In this document: positions 52,904 through 60,522 of the stretch, piece after piece
Layout of the letters: each line of letters starts with the position of its first letter
How positions within the stretch are numbered: the first letter of the stretch is position 1
Source of the DNA: JAHFUA01 sp963808725
Lineage (GTDB): Bacteria > Acidobacteriota > Terriglobia > Terriglobales > Acidobacteriaceae
Length of the DNA: 64,000 nucleotides
Assembly: GCA_963808725.1 (NCBI GenBank)
Contig: CAWEGO010000003.1
Span: 620,001 to 684,000, forward strand
Reading direction: 5' to 3'
The notes under the pieces: model-generated
What the model was told of the DNA's origin: nothing
The model's database searches: none
Seen by the model: only the letters and a program-made list of their open reading frames with translations
Program-made: the position numbers and the translations under genes

Positions 52904-54312
52904 AGATGTGGTCCGGCCGGTTCCGGCAGCCGCTCGATCCTGAGTTCGAGCGCTGGCAGCGGTCGTTTCCCTTCGACCAGCGCCTGATTGAGGAAGAGAT
53001 GTGCGGCCAGCCGCGCGCATGCTCGCGCGCTGGCCATCGCCGGCGTGTTATCGCCGGTCGAACTGGCGGCGATGCTGCGCGGACTGGAGTACATCGGGCG
53101 GCAGGCCGAGCCAACCCGGAGTTTCTCCACGACGAGGAGGCCGAGGACGTTCACCACTTCGTCGAGAAGCAGCTTGTCGCGCTCATCGGCGAAACCGGAT
53201 CAAGCTGCACAGCGGACGCAGCCGCAACGAGCAGATCGCCACCGACCTGCGGCTGTACGTGCGCGCGCTCCATCGACAACCTGCAGCGTGGCCTGGCGCG
53301 AGCTGGTGCAGGCGCTGATCGCGCGCGCGGAAAAGTCCGGCGTGGCGGCCATGCCGTCCTACACGCACCTGCAGCGCGGCCGAGCCGGTGCTGGTGGCGC
53401 ACTGGCTGCTGGCATACGCCGAGATGTTTCTGCGCGACTGCCAGCCGTCTTGCCGACTGCCGCAAGCGGCTGAACCTTTGTCCGCTGGGCTCGGGCGCGG
53501 TTGCCGGGGCCACGCTGGCGCTGGACCGCGAGGCGATGGCGGCCGACCTGGGGTTCGACCGGCTCCCACGGCCAACAGCATGGATGCGACCAGCGACCGC
53601 GATTTTGCCATCGAGTTCGTCGCAGGCGCTGTCGCTGCTGGCCATGCATCTCAGCCGCTTGGCGGAAGAGATGATCCTGTTTTCCACCCGGGAGTATCGG
53701 CTTCGTGCGCCTGCCGGAGGCTTCTCCACCGGATCGAGCGCCATGCCGCAGAAGCAGAATCCGGACGCGCTGGAACTGATCCGGGGCAAAGCGGGCCGCG
53801 TCATTGGCGCCGCGACGGCGCTGCTGGTCACGGTCAAGGGACTGCCGCTCGCCTACAACAAGGATATGCAGGAGACGCAGGAGCCGGTGTTTGCGGCGGC
53901 CGAGACCATGCAGGCCGTCGCTGCGGATCGCTGCGGGCTTCATGTCGCGCCGTGCGAGTTCGATTGCGAGCGCATGCACGCGGCCGCCAGCTCGGGCTTC
54001 ATGAATGCCATGGCGGCGGCCACTACCTGGTGGCAAGGGCGTGCCCTTCCGCCATGCCCACGAGCAGATTGGCCAGGCCGTGCAGTGGTGCCTGGAAAAG
54101 TCACTGCGAGCTGCAGGACATGCCTCTCGACGACCTGCGCCGCTTCGCGCCTGAAGCCGGCCAGGACGTTTACTCGCATCTCACGCTGGAGGCGGTGCTG
54201 GGCTGCCACGACGTCGAGGGTGGCACCGCGCCCGCCCGCGTGCGGCAGGCGCTGGCGGAATGCGCGAGCGGCTGGCGGCGTTACGGGGAGGAGGTTGCAT
54301 GCGCACGCGTAA
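52900..54312 (+). CDS. argH: argininosuccinate lyase (multiple frameshifts)
   Basis: Releases arginine and fumarate. It begins MKMWSGRFRQPLDPEFERW from a GTG. Blocks across frames are HSGRSRNEQIATDLRLYV, MPSYTHLQR, LNLCPLGSGAVAGATLALD, the signature GSSAMPQKQNPDALELIRG (catalytic Ser) and LPLAYNKDMQETQEPVFAAAE. Frame changes are the densest here, from about 53000 to 54200. The end is uncertain by a few codons because the last frame cannot be fixed; the next gene has its own ribosome site. Confidence 0.88.
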   Translation: MKMWSGRFRQPLDPEFERWQRSFPFDQRLIEEEMCGQPRACSRAGHRRRVIAGRTGGDAARTGVHRAAGRANPEFLHDEEAEDVHHFVEKQLVALIGETGSSCTADAAATSRSPPTCGCTCARSIDNLQRGLARAGAGADRARGKVRRGGHAVLHAPAARPSRCWWRTGCWHTPRCFCATASRLADCRKRLNLCPLGSGAVAGATLALDREAMAADLGFDRLPRPTAWMRPATAILPSSSSQALSLLAMHLSRLAEEMILFSTREYRLRAPAGGFSTGSSAMPQKQNPDALELIRGKAGRVIGAATALLVTVKGLPLAYNKDMQETQEPVFAAAETMQAVAADRCGLHVAPCEFDCERMHAAASSGFMNAMAAATTWWQGRALPPCPRADWPGRAVVPGKVTASCRTCLSTTCAASRLKPARTFTRISRWRRCWAATTSRVAPRPPACGRRWRNARAAGGVTGRRLHAHA

Positions 54313-54815
54313 CGCCATCCTGCCTGACGCCGACGCGATCCACGAGCTGATCGCCACCTACTCCGGCGATGGCACGCTGCTGCCGCGCACGCTGGCTGAG
54401 ATCTGCGAGAACATCCGCGACTTCACCGTGGTCGAAGACCAGGGCCAGGTGATCGCCTGCGGCGCTCTGCATCTCTATGGCCCGCACCTGGCCGAGGTGC
54501 GCTCCATCGCCGTGCACCCCGACGCCAAGGGCAAAGGCGCGGGGCGGAGAGTGGTCAAAGCGCTGCTGCACGAAGCGGAGCAGGCAGCAGGTGAGCGGCG
54601 TCTGCCTGTTCACCCGCATCCCGGAATTCTTTGCGCCGCTGGGATTCACCGTAGCGAACCGCGAAGACCTTCCCGACAAGATCTACAAGGACTGCCTGGC
54701 CTGTCCCAAGCTGCACTGCTGCGACGAGATCGCCATGGTCCGCGGCGAGCTGCCCAAGTACGCCTTCCTGCACCAGCACCACATTGGCCAAGGGCTGGTG
54801 AAGTTCGAGGCATGA
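54299..54815 (+). CDS. GNAT-family N-acetylglutamate synthase-like protein (one frameshift)
   Basis: About 172 residues. GGGAGGAGG precedes the ATG. The GNAT core is VIACGALHLYGPHLAEVRSI then AVHPDAKGKGAGRRVVKALL (acetyl-CoA loop), and after a frame change near 54588, GVCLFTRIPEFFAPLGF. It matches the short ArgA-type acetyltransferases that make N-acetylglutamate. The C-terminal CLACPKLHCCDEIAM is Cys-rich and may bind metal. Overlaps argJ by ATGA. With argJ also present, both the linear first step and the acetyl-recycling route are encoded. Confidence 0.82.
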
Positions 54816-56020
54816 GCGCCTCCGCCGCGACGATCGAGGTTCCTTCAGGATTTTTCTTCTCCGCGGTCGTGGCTGGCATCAAGGCCAGCGGACGCCCTGA
54901 CCTTGCCTGCGTGCGGATCCCCGCGGGCGCCAACGCAGCGGCCGTGTTCACGACGAACCGCGTCGTCGCTGCGCCTCTCGAAGTGGATCGCGAGCACTTG
55001 AAGCGCAGCCGCGGGCGCGTCTCGTTTCTCATCGTCAACGCGGGTAACGCGAATTGCGCTACCGGAGCCGCGGGGCGCCGGGACTGCGAACGCGTTTGCC
55101 GCGAGGCCGCGCGTCTGCTGAAGATCCGTGCGGAGAGCGTGTTTCCGTCCTCGACCGGAGTAATCGGGGTTCGCCTGCCGGCGGAGAAGATCGTACGCGC
55201 GCTGCCGCAACTGATCGCCGCCAACGCCACCGGCGAGCAGGCGGCGGAAGGCTTCGCGCGCGCCATCATGACCACCGACACCCGGCCCAAGATCGTTTCA
55301 CGCCGCATCCGCGCCGGCTCTGGATCATTCGCGTTGCTCGGCATCGCCAAGGGCGCTGGGATGATCCATCCCAATCTCGCCACCATGCTGGTGTACCTGT
55401 TCACGGACGTTGAGGCTAGCCCGCGCGAGCTGCAGAGTCTTCTGCGCCCAGCCTGCGACGACAGCTTCAACTGCATCTCCGTGGACGGCGACACCTCGAC
55501 CAACGACACCGTGCTGCTACTGGCCAACGGCGCTAGCGGCGTGTCGCTGCGCAGTCCGGGCGTTCGCGCGAGATTCACGCAAGCTCTGAACGAAGTCTGC
55601 AAAGAAATTGCGCTGCAGATCATTAGCGATGGCGAAGGCGTGAAGCACGTCGTCTGCCTGCGCATCGAGCGCGCGCGCAATCGCGAAGAGGCCATGCAGA
55701 TTGCGCGCACCATCGCCCATTCGGCGCTGGTCAAGACTGCCTGGGCCGGCGCCGATCCCAACTGGGGACGCATCCTCGCCGCTGCCGGCCGCTCCGGCGT
55801 TGCGCTCGATCCCGCGCGGATCAGTATTTTCTTTGGCGACTTACAGGTGTGCCGCCGGGGCGTGGGCGCGCCATTCGACGAGCGCGAGGCCCACGCTTAT
55901 CTCACTCAGCCGCAGTACCATGTGCGGGTGCAGCTTGGCCGCGGCCGCGCCTCGCTCGACTTCCTCACCTGCGACCTGACCACCGACTACGTCCACATCA
56001 ACGCCGACTACACCACCTAG
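54812..56020 (+). CDS. argJ: bifunctional glutamate N-acetyltransferase ArgJ
   Basis: A 402-residue Ntn-type enzyme that transfers the acetyl group from N-acetylornithine to glutamate. It self-cleaves before the Thr in GIAKGAGMIHPNLATMLVYL. The N-terminal part has ACVRIPAGANAAAVFTTNRV and SFLIVNAGNANCATG. CISVDGDTSTNDTVLLLANG and AGADPNWGRILAAAGRSG follow. The frame is intact. It is the last gene of the operon; the next gene is convergent. Confidence 0.94.
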   Translation: MSASAATIEVPSGFFFSAVVAGIKASGRPDLACVRIPAGANAAAVFTTNRVVAAPLEVDREHLKRSRGRVSFLIVNAGNANCATGAAGRRDCERVCREAARLLKIRAESVFPSSTGVIGVRLPAEKIVRALPQLIAANATGEQAAEGFARAIMTTDTRPKIVSRRIRAGSGSFALLGIAKGAGMIHPNLATMLVYLFTDVEASPRELQSLLRPACDDSFNCISVDGDTSTNDTVLLLANGASGVSLRSPGVRARFTQALNEVCKEIALQIISDGEGVKHVVCLRIERARNREEAMQIARTIAHSALVKTAWAGADPNWGRILAAAGRSGVALDPARISIFFGDLQVCRRGVGAPFDEREAHAYLTQPQYHVRVQLGRGRASLDFLTCDLTTDYVHINADYTT

Positions 56021-56025
56021 CTTTC

Positions 56026-57652
56026 TTAGCCCGCCTCCGCCCTCTTGCGGAGGGCGACTTTCTCGCGCAGTTCGCGCTTAAGGAACTTGCCGGTCGAGGT
56101 CCGCGGGATGGCGTCGACGAATACGTAGTTGTCCGGCAGCCACCATTTCGCGAATTTGGGCTCGATGAAACTGGCAATCTCCTCGGCGCTGGCCGCTGCG
56201 CCCGGCTTGAGGACCACGAAAGCCACCGGCCGCTCGCCCCACTTGGGATGCGGCGCTGCCACCACCGCAGCCTCCGCCACCGCGGGATGTCCCATGATCG
56301 CGCCTTCCAGGTCGACGGAGCTGATCCACTCGCCGCCCGACTTGATCAGGTCCTTGGTACGGTCGCAGATCTTGATGTATCCCTCGGCGTCGATGGTGGC
56401 TACGTCTCCGGTGCGCAGCCAGCCATCGGGGGTGAACTTCCCGGGATCGCGTTCCTTGTTGTGGTAGCTGGCAGTAACGAACGGGCCACGCACCTGGATT
56501 TCGCCCATGGCTTTGCCGTCGGCAGGTATCTCCCGATCATCATCGCCGATAACCCGCAGGTCCACGAGTGGCAAAGCGTAACCGGTGCGGGCGCGGATGG
56601 CATAGCGCTCGTCTTCGGGCAGGTTGCGCAAGTGCGGCTTCAGCTTCGAAACTGTGGCAACGGGGGACGTTCTCGGTCATGCCCCAGGCGTGGATCACGG
56701 TTATGCTGAACTTGTCGAAGCCGCGGATCATCGCCTCCGGCGCGGCCGAGCCGCCCACCGGAAGCCGCAGCCCTGGCGCCAGCCGGTATTCCCGTTCTTT
56801 GCGCTCGAGCAGCTGCAAGATTCCCAGCCAGACGGTGGGCACGCCGGCTGCCACTGTGACCTGCTCGCGTTCGCAAAGATCGACCAGGCTCTGCGGATCG
56901 AGATGCGGTCCGGGCATGACCAGCTTCGCCCCGACCATCACGCAGGCATGGGCTGTCCCCCAGGAAAGAACGTGGAACATGGGAACCACGGGCATCATGA
57001 CTTCGTGCTGCGACAGCCCGAGGCTATCCGGAACCGTAATGGACAAAGAATGGAGGACCATGGAACGGTGCGAGTAAACCACTCCCGGCGGCCGGCCGGT
57101 CGTGCCCGAGGTGTAGCACATCGCGCCGGCATCATTCTCGTTGAGTTCCGGGTAATCAAACGGACCATCTCCGGTCTTGAGCAGGTCTTCGTAATTCTCA
57201 TAACCCGCCGGCACGGGCTTTCCCGTCAGCGGCACCACGAACACCCGTTCCAGACGAATGCGATCCTTGAACTGCTCGAGCAGCGGCAAGAGGCAGTCAT
57301 CCACGATCAGGAAACGGTCCTCAGCGTCGTTCGCAATGTAGGCAATATCGTCCGGATGCAAGCGCAGGTTCAGCGTGTGCACCACGCCGCCGGCGACTGG
57401 AATACCGAAGTATGCCTCCAAATGCGCATAGTGGTTCCACATGAGGGTGGCGACGCGGTCGCCCTTCCTCATGCCCGCGCGGGTGAGCGCGGCCGCCAGC
57501 GCTCGCGATCGGCGATAGAAGTCGCCGTAGGTGTAGCGGTGCAGCGAGCGATCCGGCAAGCGAGAAACGATCTCGGTTTTCGGGAAGTAACGTCGAGCCC
57601 GCTCCAGCAAATGCACTAGCGTCAGCGGATAATCCATCATTGTAGTTCGCAT
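56026..57652 (-). CDS. AMP-forming acyl-CoA ligase (one frameshift)
   Basis: A medium/long-chain acyl-CoA ligase of about 540 residues. The N-terminal half has the AMP motif CYTSGTTGRPPGVVYSHRSM and PMFHVLSWGTAHACVM, then AWGMTEN. The frame breaks near 56665 at a run of five C where four would keep frame; the next frame gives ATVSKLKPHLRNLPEDERYA, DGWLRTGDVATIDAEGYIKI and RTSTGKFLKRELRE with the catalytic Lys. Start at 57652, with GGGAGGAG in front. A homopolymer error is the simplest reading. Confidence 0.88.
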
Positions 57653-57784
57653 AACTCACTCCTCCCGCGGGTCGCGCCTGTGTTGGGGGCGGTAATCATA
57701 TCGCGGTGGCCGGGGTGGGGCAATTGCGAGGTCGCTCACCTGTGGGCTTGTTTTCTCAGCAAGATACGCGGTTATACTTTGGGT

Positions 57785-58021
57785 ATGAAGACGGCGGTAT
57801 CCATCCCCGACGATCTTTACCGGGGAGCCGAGCGGCTGGCGCGGCGGACCAAGAAGTCTCGCAGCCGGTTGTTCAGCGATGCCCTCCGGGAGTATCTGGC
57901 GCACCATGAGCCGTACGAGGTCACCGCGGCCATGAACCGGGCCTGTGCCGAGGCGGGGGAAGCGCATGATGCGTTCGTTTCCGCTGCCACGCGGCGCATC
58001 CTGGAGCGCAGCGAGTGGTGA
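57785..58021 (+). CDS. ribbon-helix-helix antitoxin (MazE-like), orphan
   Basis: A 78-residue RHH protein: MKTAVSIPDDLYRGAERLAR followed by SRSRLFSDALREYL, then a helical toxin-binding tail. This is the antitoxin type that accompanies MazF-like toxins. Its stop overlaps a GTG by four bases, as in intact modules, but the toxin frame ends after seven codons. It may still repress its own promoter or neutralise a toxin elsewhere. Confidence 0.75.
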   Translation: MKTAVSIPDDLYRGAERLARRTKKSRSRLFSDALREYLAHHEPYEVTAAMNRACAEAGEAHDAFVSAATRRILERSEW

Positions 58022-58041
58022 TCTCGCAAGGCGAGATCTGA
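58018..58041 (+). pseudogene. remnant of a MazF-type toxin start
   Basis: GTG ATC TCG CAA GGC GAG ATC TGA reads MISQGEI, then stop. MazF-like toxins commonly begin M-I-x-R/Q-G-E-I/V-W, so this looks like a toxin whose frame is lost where the first Trp codon would be TGG. The DNA beyond 58041 shows no MazF sequence. Confidence 0.5.
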
Positions 58042-58086
58042 ATCCTGTGTCCGGCCACCGCAGTTTAAGCTTATTCTGAAGCGACC

Positions 58087-58353
58087 ATGACGAATACAGA
58101 AAGCGGCCTTTGGCAGAAGGTCCACAGTTATGCCCAAGAACAATTCGATTATTCCGTGGTCGCCATCTCGGGCAACGCCGACGCAGGGTACACGCTAAAG
58201 CTGAGCCAGTTGGGCTCCTCCTTCCAGCCACGTCAGATCACGGTGTCTCCGGATGAGGTACCCCGCATCCTGACCGACGATGAGCTACCGATTGCAGTCA
58301 TGCGCAGGATAGATGAGGCGATTCAGCCGGAAGGCGGCCCGAGAGGGCATTAG
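58087..58353 (+). CDS. hypothetical protein
   Basis: An 88-residue soluble protein starting MTNTESGLWQKVHSYAQEQF. It has a short beta-rich middle (YTLKLSQLGSSFQPRQITVS) and an acidic stretch (DEVPRILTDDELP). I do not recognise a family. It lies in a lower-GC stretch together with the next gene and the decayed toxin module, so it may be accessory. Confidence 0.45.
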   Translation: MTNTESGLWQKVHSYAQEQFDYSVVAISGNADAGYTLKLSQLGSSFQPRQITVSPDEVPRILTDDELPIAVMRRIDEAIQPEGGPRGH

Positions 58354-58392
58354 CCGAATAAGACGCCAGCGGCCACTAGCACAGGGTGGTCC

Positions 58393-59097
58393 TTGGGTCC
58401 TTTGCTTGCGCCGTTATTTTCAGCGTTCGTTCTATACTTGCTCTCTCCAATGGCACTTCGGACGCCAGTACCGGCGACTCCAGCACTGCTGGCCGCGACC
58501 GTCGTTCCAACCGCCGCTAGCCACTGCCTGGGGCTTCGCGACAGGACAGCAGAAACCGGAGGCGACGATGATGCAGCTTGGAACCGCGTTCTTCAGGAGC
58601 TTTTTCTGGCCCACTACTGCCTAGCGAGTTTACGGGTAATCCAATACTTCCAAGATGAAGAGCTGCGGAACTGGTTCGGGTTTCAGATGCTGGAATTGCT
58701 GCGGCACTATCCTGATGAGCATTCGAACTTAGTCCGTGACACATTTGCCGATACGGAGCTGGTCAATGATGCAATCCGGTGCTATGTCCAGGGGAACCTG
58801 ACAACAGCCGAGCGTGAAAGGATTGACTTCTTGCGCCGGATTGGTGCGATAGAAAAAGATTCAAAGGGGTTGGTGCTATTCTGCGCAAGACTTCAGACGC
58901 GAACTACAGGGCTGCTGGGCGTTGATGCGCATAGTCCTGGCCACATGGTGCTTTGGCTTCAACACCTGTCGGCAGTCACCTCGGCTTGGAAGACGCTGTA
59001 CAGCCAATTCGGACTGGTGGCTGGCGATACCGAACAACGAACGCCCCAGCGCGGCAGCGGCTTCCTAGGTTGGTTGCGAGGCCGATTTCGTAATTGA
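58393..59097 (+). CDS. hypothetical protein with N-terminal hydrophobic segment
   Basis: Up to 234 residues. The TTG at 58393 gives a hydrophobic N-terminus (PLLAPLFSAFVLYLLSPMAL); an ATG at 58450 would remove it, so the start is open. The body is helical and charged (FGFQMLELLRHYPDEHSN, LTTAERERIDFLRRIGAIEK). The C-terminus is basic (GWLRGRFRN). No family is recognised. It is the last gene before the histidine leader. Confidence 0.45.
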   Translation: MGPLLAPLFSAFVLYLLSPMALRTPVPATPALLAATVVPTAASHCLGLRDRTAETGGDDDAAWNRVLQELFLAHYCLASLRVIQYFQDEELRNWFGFQMLELLRHYPDEHSNLVRDTFADTELVNDAIRCYVQGNLTTAERERIDFLRRIGAIEKDSKGLVLFCARLQTRTTGLLGVDAHSPGHMVLWLQHLSAVTSAWKTLYSQFGLVAGDTEQRTPQRGSGFLGWLRGRFRN

Positions 59098-59134
59098 AGA
59101 AATGCCGAGGATGCCTCCGTCGAGAAGATTCTGT

Positions 59135-59163
59135 TTGACTCTGTAGCCCCGCTGCCGTAGCCT
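59135..59163 (+). promoter_or_regulatory. putative his operon promoter
   Basis: TTGACT (59135-59140), 17-nt spacer, TAGCCT (59158-59163). The predicted transcription start, about 59170, falls at the AUG of the leader peptide. That would make a leaderless mRNA, in keeping with the lack of a Shine-Dalgarno sequence there. The -10 match is weak. Confidence 0.4.
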
Positions 59164-59171
59164 ATCCATTC

Positions 59172-59240
59172 ATGACCCCGCTGACCCATTGCCATCATCA
59201 CCATCACGGCGCCAACGTGTCAGCGGAGGCTTGCGCTTAG
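59172..59240 (+). CDS. hisL: his operon leader peptide
   Basis: A 22-codon ORF: MTPLTHCHHHHHGANVSAEA, then CA and a TAG stop. Codons 6-12 encode His-Cys-His-His-His-His-His, six His in seven codons (59187-59207). That is the hallmark of a histidine attenuator. Stalling of the ribosome at these codons when charged tRNA-His is scarce would cover segment 1 of the attenuator and leave segment 2 free. No ribosome site is visible in front, so translation may be leaderless. Confidence 0.88.
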   Translation: MTPLTHCHHHHHGANVSAEACA

Positions 59241-59296
59241 TACAGCAATCATCGCAAAGTTCAGCCCGCTGACGCCGAAAAGTCAGCGGGTTTTTT
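59177..59296 (+). promoter_or_regulatory. histidine attenuator
   Basis: Four segments: 1, CCGCTGAC (59178-59185, inside the leader before the His codons); 2, GTCAGCGG (59219-59226); 3, CCGCTGAC (59266-59273); 4, GTCAGCGG (59282-59289). Segments 1 and 3 are identical, as are 2 and 4. So 1:2 and 3:4 (terminator) exclude 2:3 (antiterminator). The logic is that of the enterobacterial his attenuator. Confidence 0.9.
59265..59296 (+). terminator. intrinsic terminator of the his attenuator
   Basis: A perfect 9-bp stem, CCCGCTGAC (59265-59273) with GTCAGCGGG (59282-59290), an 8-nt loop, and six T (59291-59296). It ends 21 nt before the hisI start. Confidence 0.92.
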
Positions 59297-59317
59297 GTTT
59301 CTGGAAAGGGAACCGGG

Positions 59318-59656
59318 ATGACAGAGATCGATTTCGACAAAATGCGCGGCCTGGCCCCTGCCATCGTGCAGGACGCGGCCAGCGGGGAAGTGCTGATGCT
59401 GGGCTTCATGAACCGCGAGGCGCTGGAGAGGACCTTGAGCAGCGGGTTCGTCACCTTCTTTAGCCGCACTCGCAACCAGCTCTGGACCAAGGGCGAGACC
59501 TCCGGCAACCGGCTGGAGCTGGTCTCCGCTGCGACCGATTGCGACCGCGACACCGTGCTGCTGCGCGTGCGCGTGCTGGGCGACGGCGTGGTCTGCCACA
59601 CCGGCACGCGCTCCTGCTTCACCGAGCCGCTCGCGGTCAACGGGGGCGTGCGATGA
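59318..59656 (+). CDS. hisI: phosphoribosyl-AMP cyclohydrolase
   Basis: Opens the purine ring of phosphoribosyl-AMP. The 112-residue protein has IVQDAASGEVLMLGFMNREA, FFSRTRNQLWTKGETSGN and the zinc/metal motifs DCDRDTVLLRV and CHTGTRSCF. There is no fused HisE domain; phosphoribosyl-ATP pyrophosphatase must be encoded elsewhere. First structural gene after the attenuator and coupled to hisG by ATGA. Confidence 0.95.
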   Translation: MTEIDFDKMRGLAPAIVQDAASGEVLMLGFMNREALERTLSSGFVTFFSRTRNQLWTKGETSGNRLELVSAATDCDRDTVLLRVRVLGDGVVCHTGTRSCFTEPLAVNGGVR

Positions 59657-60522
59657 AGCTTCGCATCGGCATACCCAAAGGCAGCCTGCAGGAGGCCACG
59701 CTGCAGTTGTTCGCGCGCGCCGGATTGCAGATTTATACCAACGGGCGCTCGTATCAGGCCTCGACCGCCGATCCCGAGATCGAGTGCATGCTCATCCGTG
59801 CGCAGGAGATGGCGCGCTACGTCGAGCACGGCGCGCTTGATGCCGGGCTCACCGGTCTGGACTGGGTGCTGGAAAGCGGCCTGGAAGTCGTCACCGTCGC
59901 CGATTTGATCTACGCCAAGCAGAGCCGCGGCAAAGTCCGCTGGGTGCTGGCTGTGCCTGAAGAATCGCGCTACCAGCGCGCGGAAGATTTGGCCGGATCG
60001 ATTATCGCGACCGAGCTGGTGAGCGTCACGCGCGACTACTTCGAGCGCAAAGGTGTGAACGTCAGCGTGGAATTTTCCTGGGGCGCGACCGAGGTCAAGC
60101 CGCCCATGCTGGCCGACGCCATCGTCGAAGTCACTGAGACCGGCAGTTCGCTGCGCGCCAACCACCTGCGCATCATCGAGACCGTTCTCGAATCGAACAC
60201 GCAGATCATCGCCAACAAGAAGTCGTGGGCGGACACTGAGCGTCGCTGCAAGATCCAGAACCTGGCGCTGATGCTGCGCGGCGCCATGGAAGCGCAAGGG
60301 CGCGTCGGCCTCATGCTGAATGTCCGCAAGGGAGACCTGCCGGGCGTGCTGGCGGTGCTGCCGGCGCTGAACAGCCCGACCGTCTCCACGCTCAGCGATC
60401 CCGAGTGGGTGGCGGTCAACACCATCATCGACGAGCACCTGGCCTGGGAGATGATTCCGCGCCTCAAGGCGGCGAATGCAACCGGCATCGTCGAATATCC
60501 GCTGAACAAGGTGGTGCTGTGA
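59653..60522 (+). CDS. hisG: ATP phosphoribosyltransferase, long form
   Basis: The committed step of histidine synthesis. 289 residues: the two-lobe catalytic part starts LRIGIPKGSLQEATLQLFA and has DAGLTGLDWVLESG and VEVTETGSSLRANHLRI. The C-terminal ACT-like regulatory domain (MLNVRKGDLPGVLAVLPALN) makes it the long, histidine-inhibited form that needs no HisZ. The stop shares a base with hisD (TGATG). Confidence 0.95.
   Translation: MKLRIGIPKGSLQEATLQLFARAGLQIYTNGRSYQASTADPEIECMLIRAQEMARYVEHGALDAGLTGLDWVLESGLEVVTVADLIYAKQSRGKVRWVLAVPEESRYQRAEDLAGSIIATELVSVTRDYFERKGVNVSVEFSWGATEVKPPMLADAIVEVTETGSSLRANHLRIIETVLESNTQIIANKKSWADTERRCKIQNLALMLRGAMEAQGRVGLMLNVRKGDLPGVLAVLPALNSPTVSTLSDPEWVAVNTIIDEHLAWEMIPRLKAANATGIVEYPLNKVVL

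Noticed and set aside
52900..54815. A fused ArgH-ArgA protein, as known in some Gammaproteobacteria
   Set aside because: A strong GGGAGGAGG lies 6-14 nt before the GNAT ATG and the argH frame differs, so separate overlapping genes are more likely. The frameshifts leave a small doubt.
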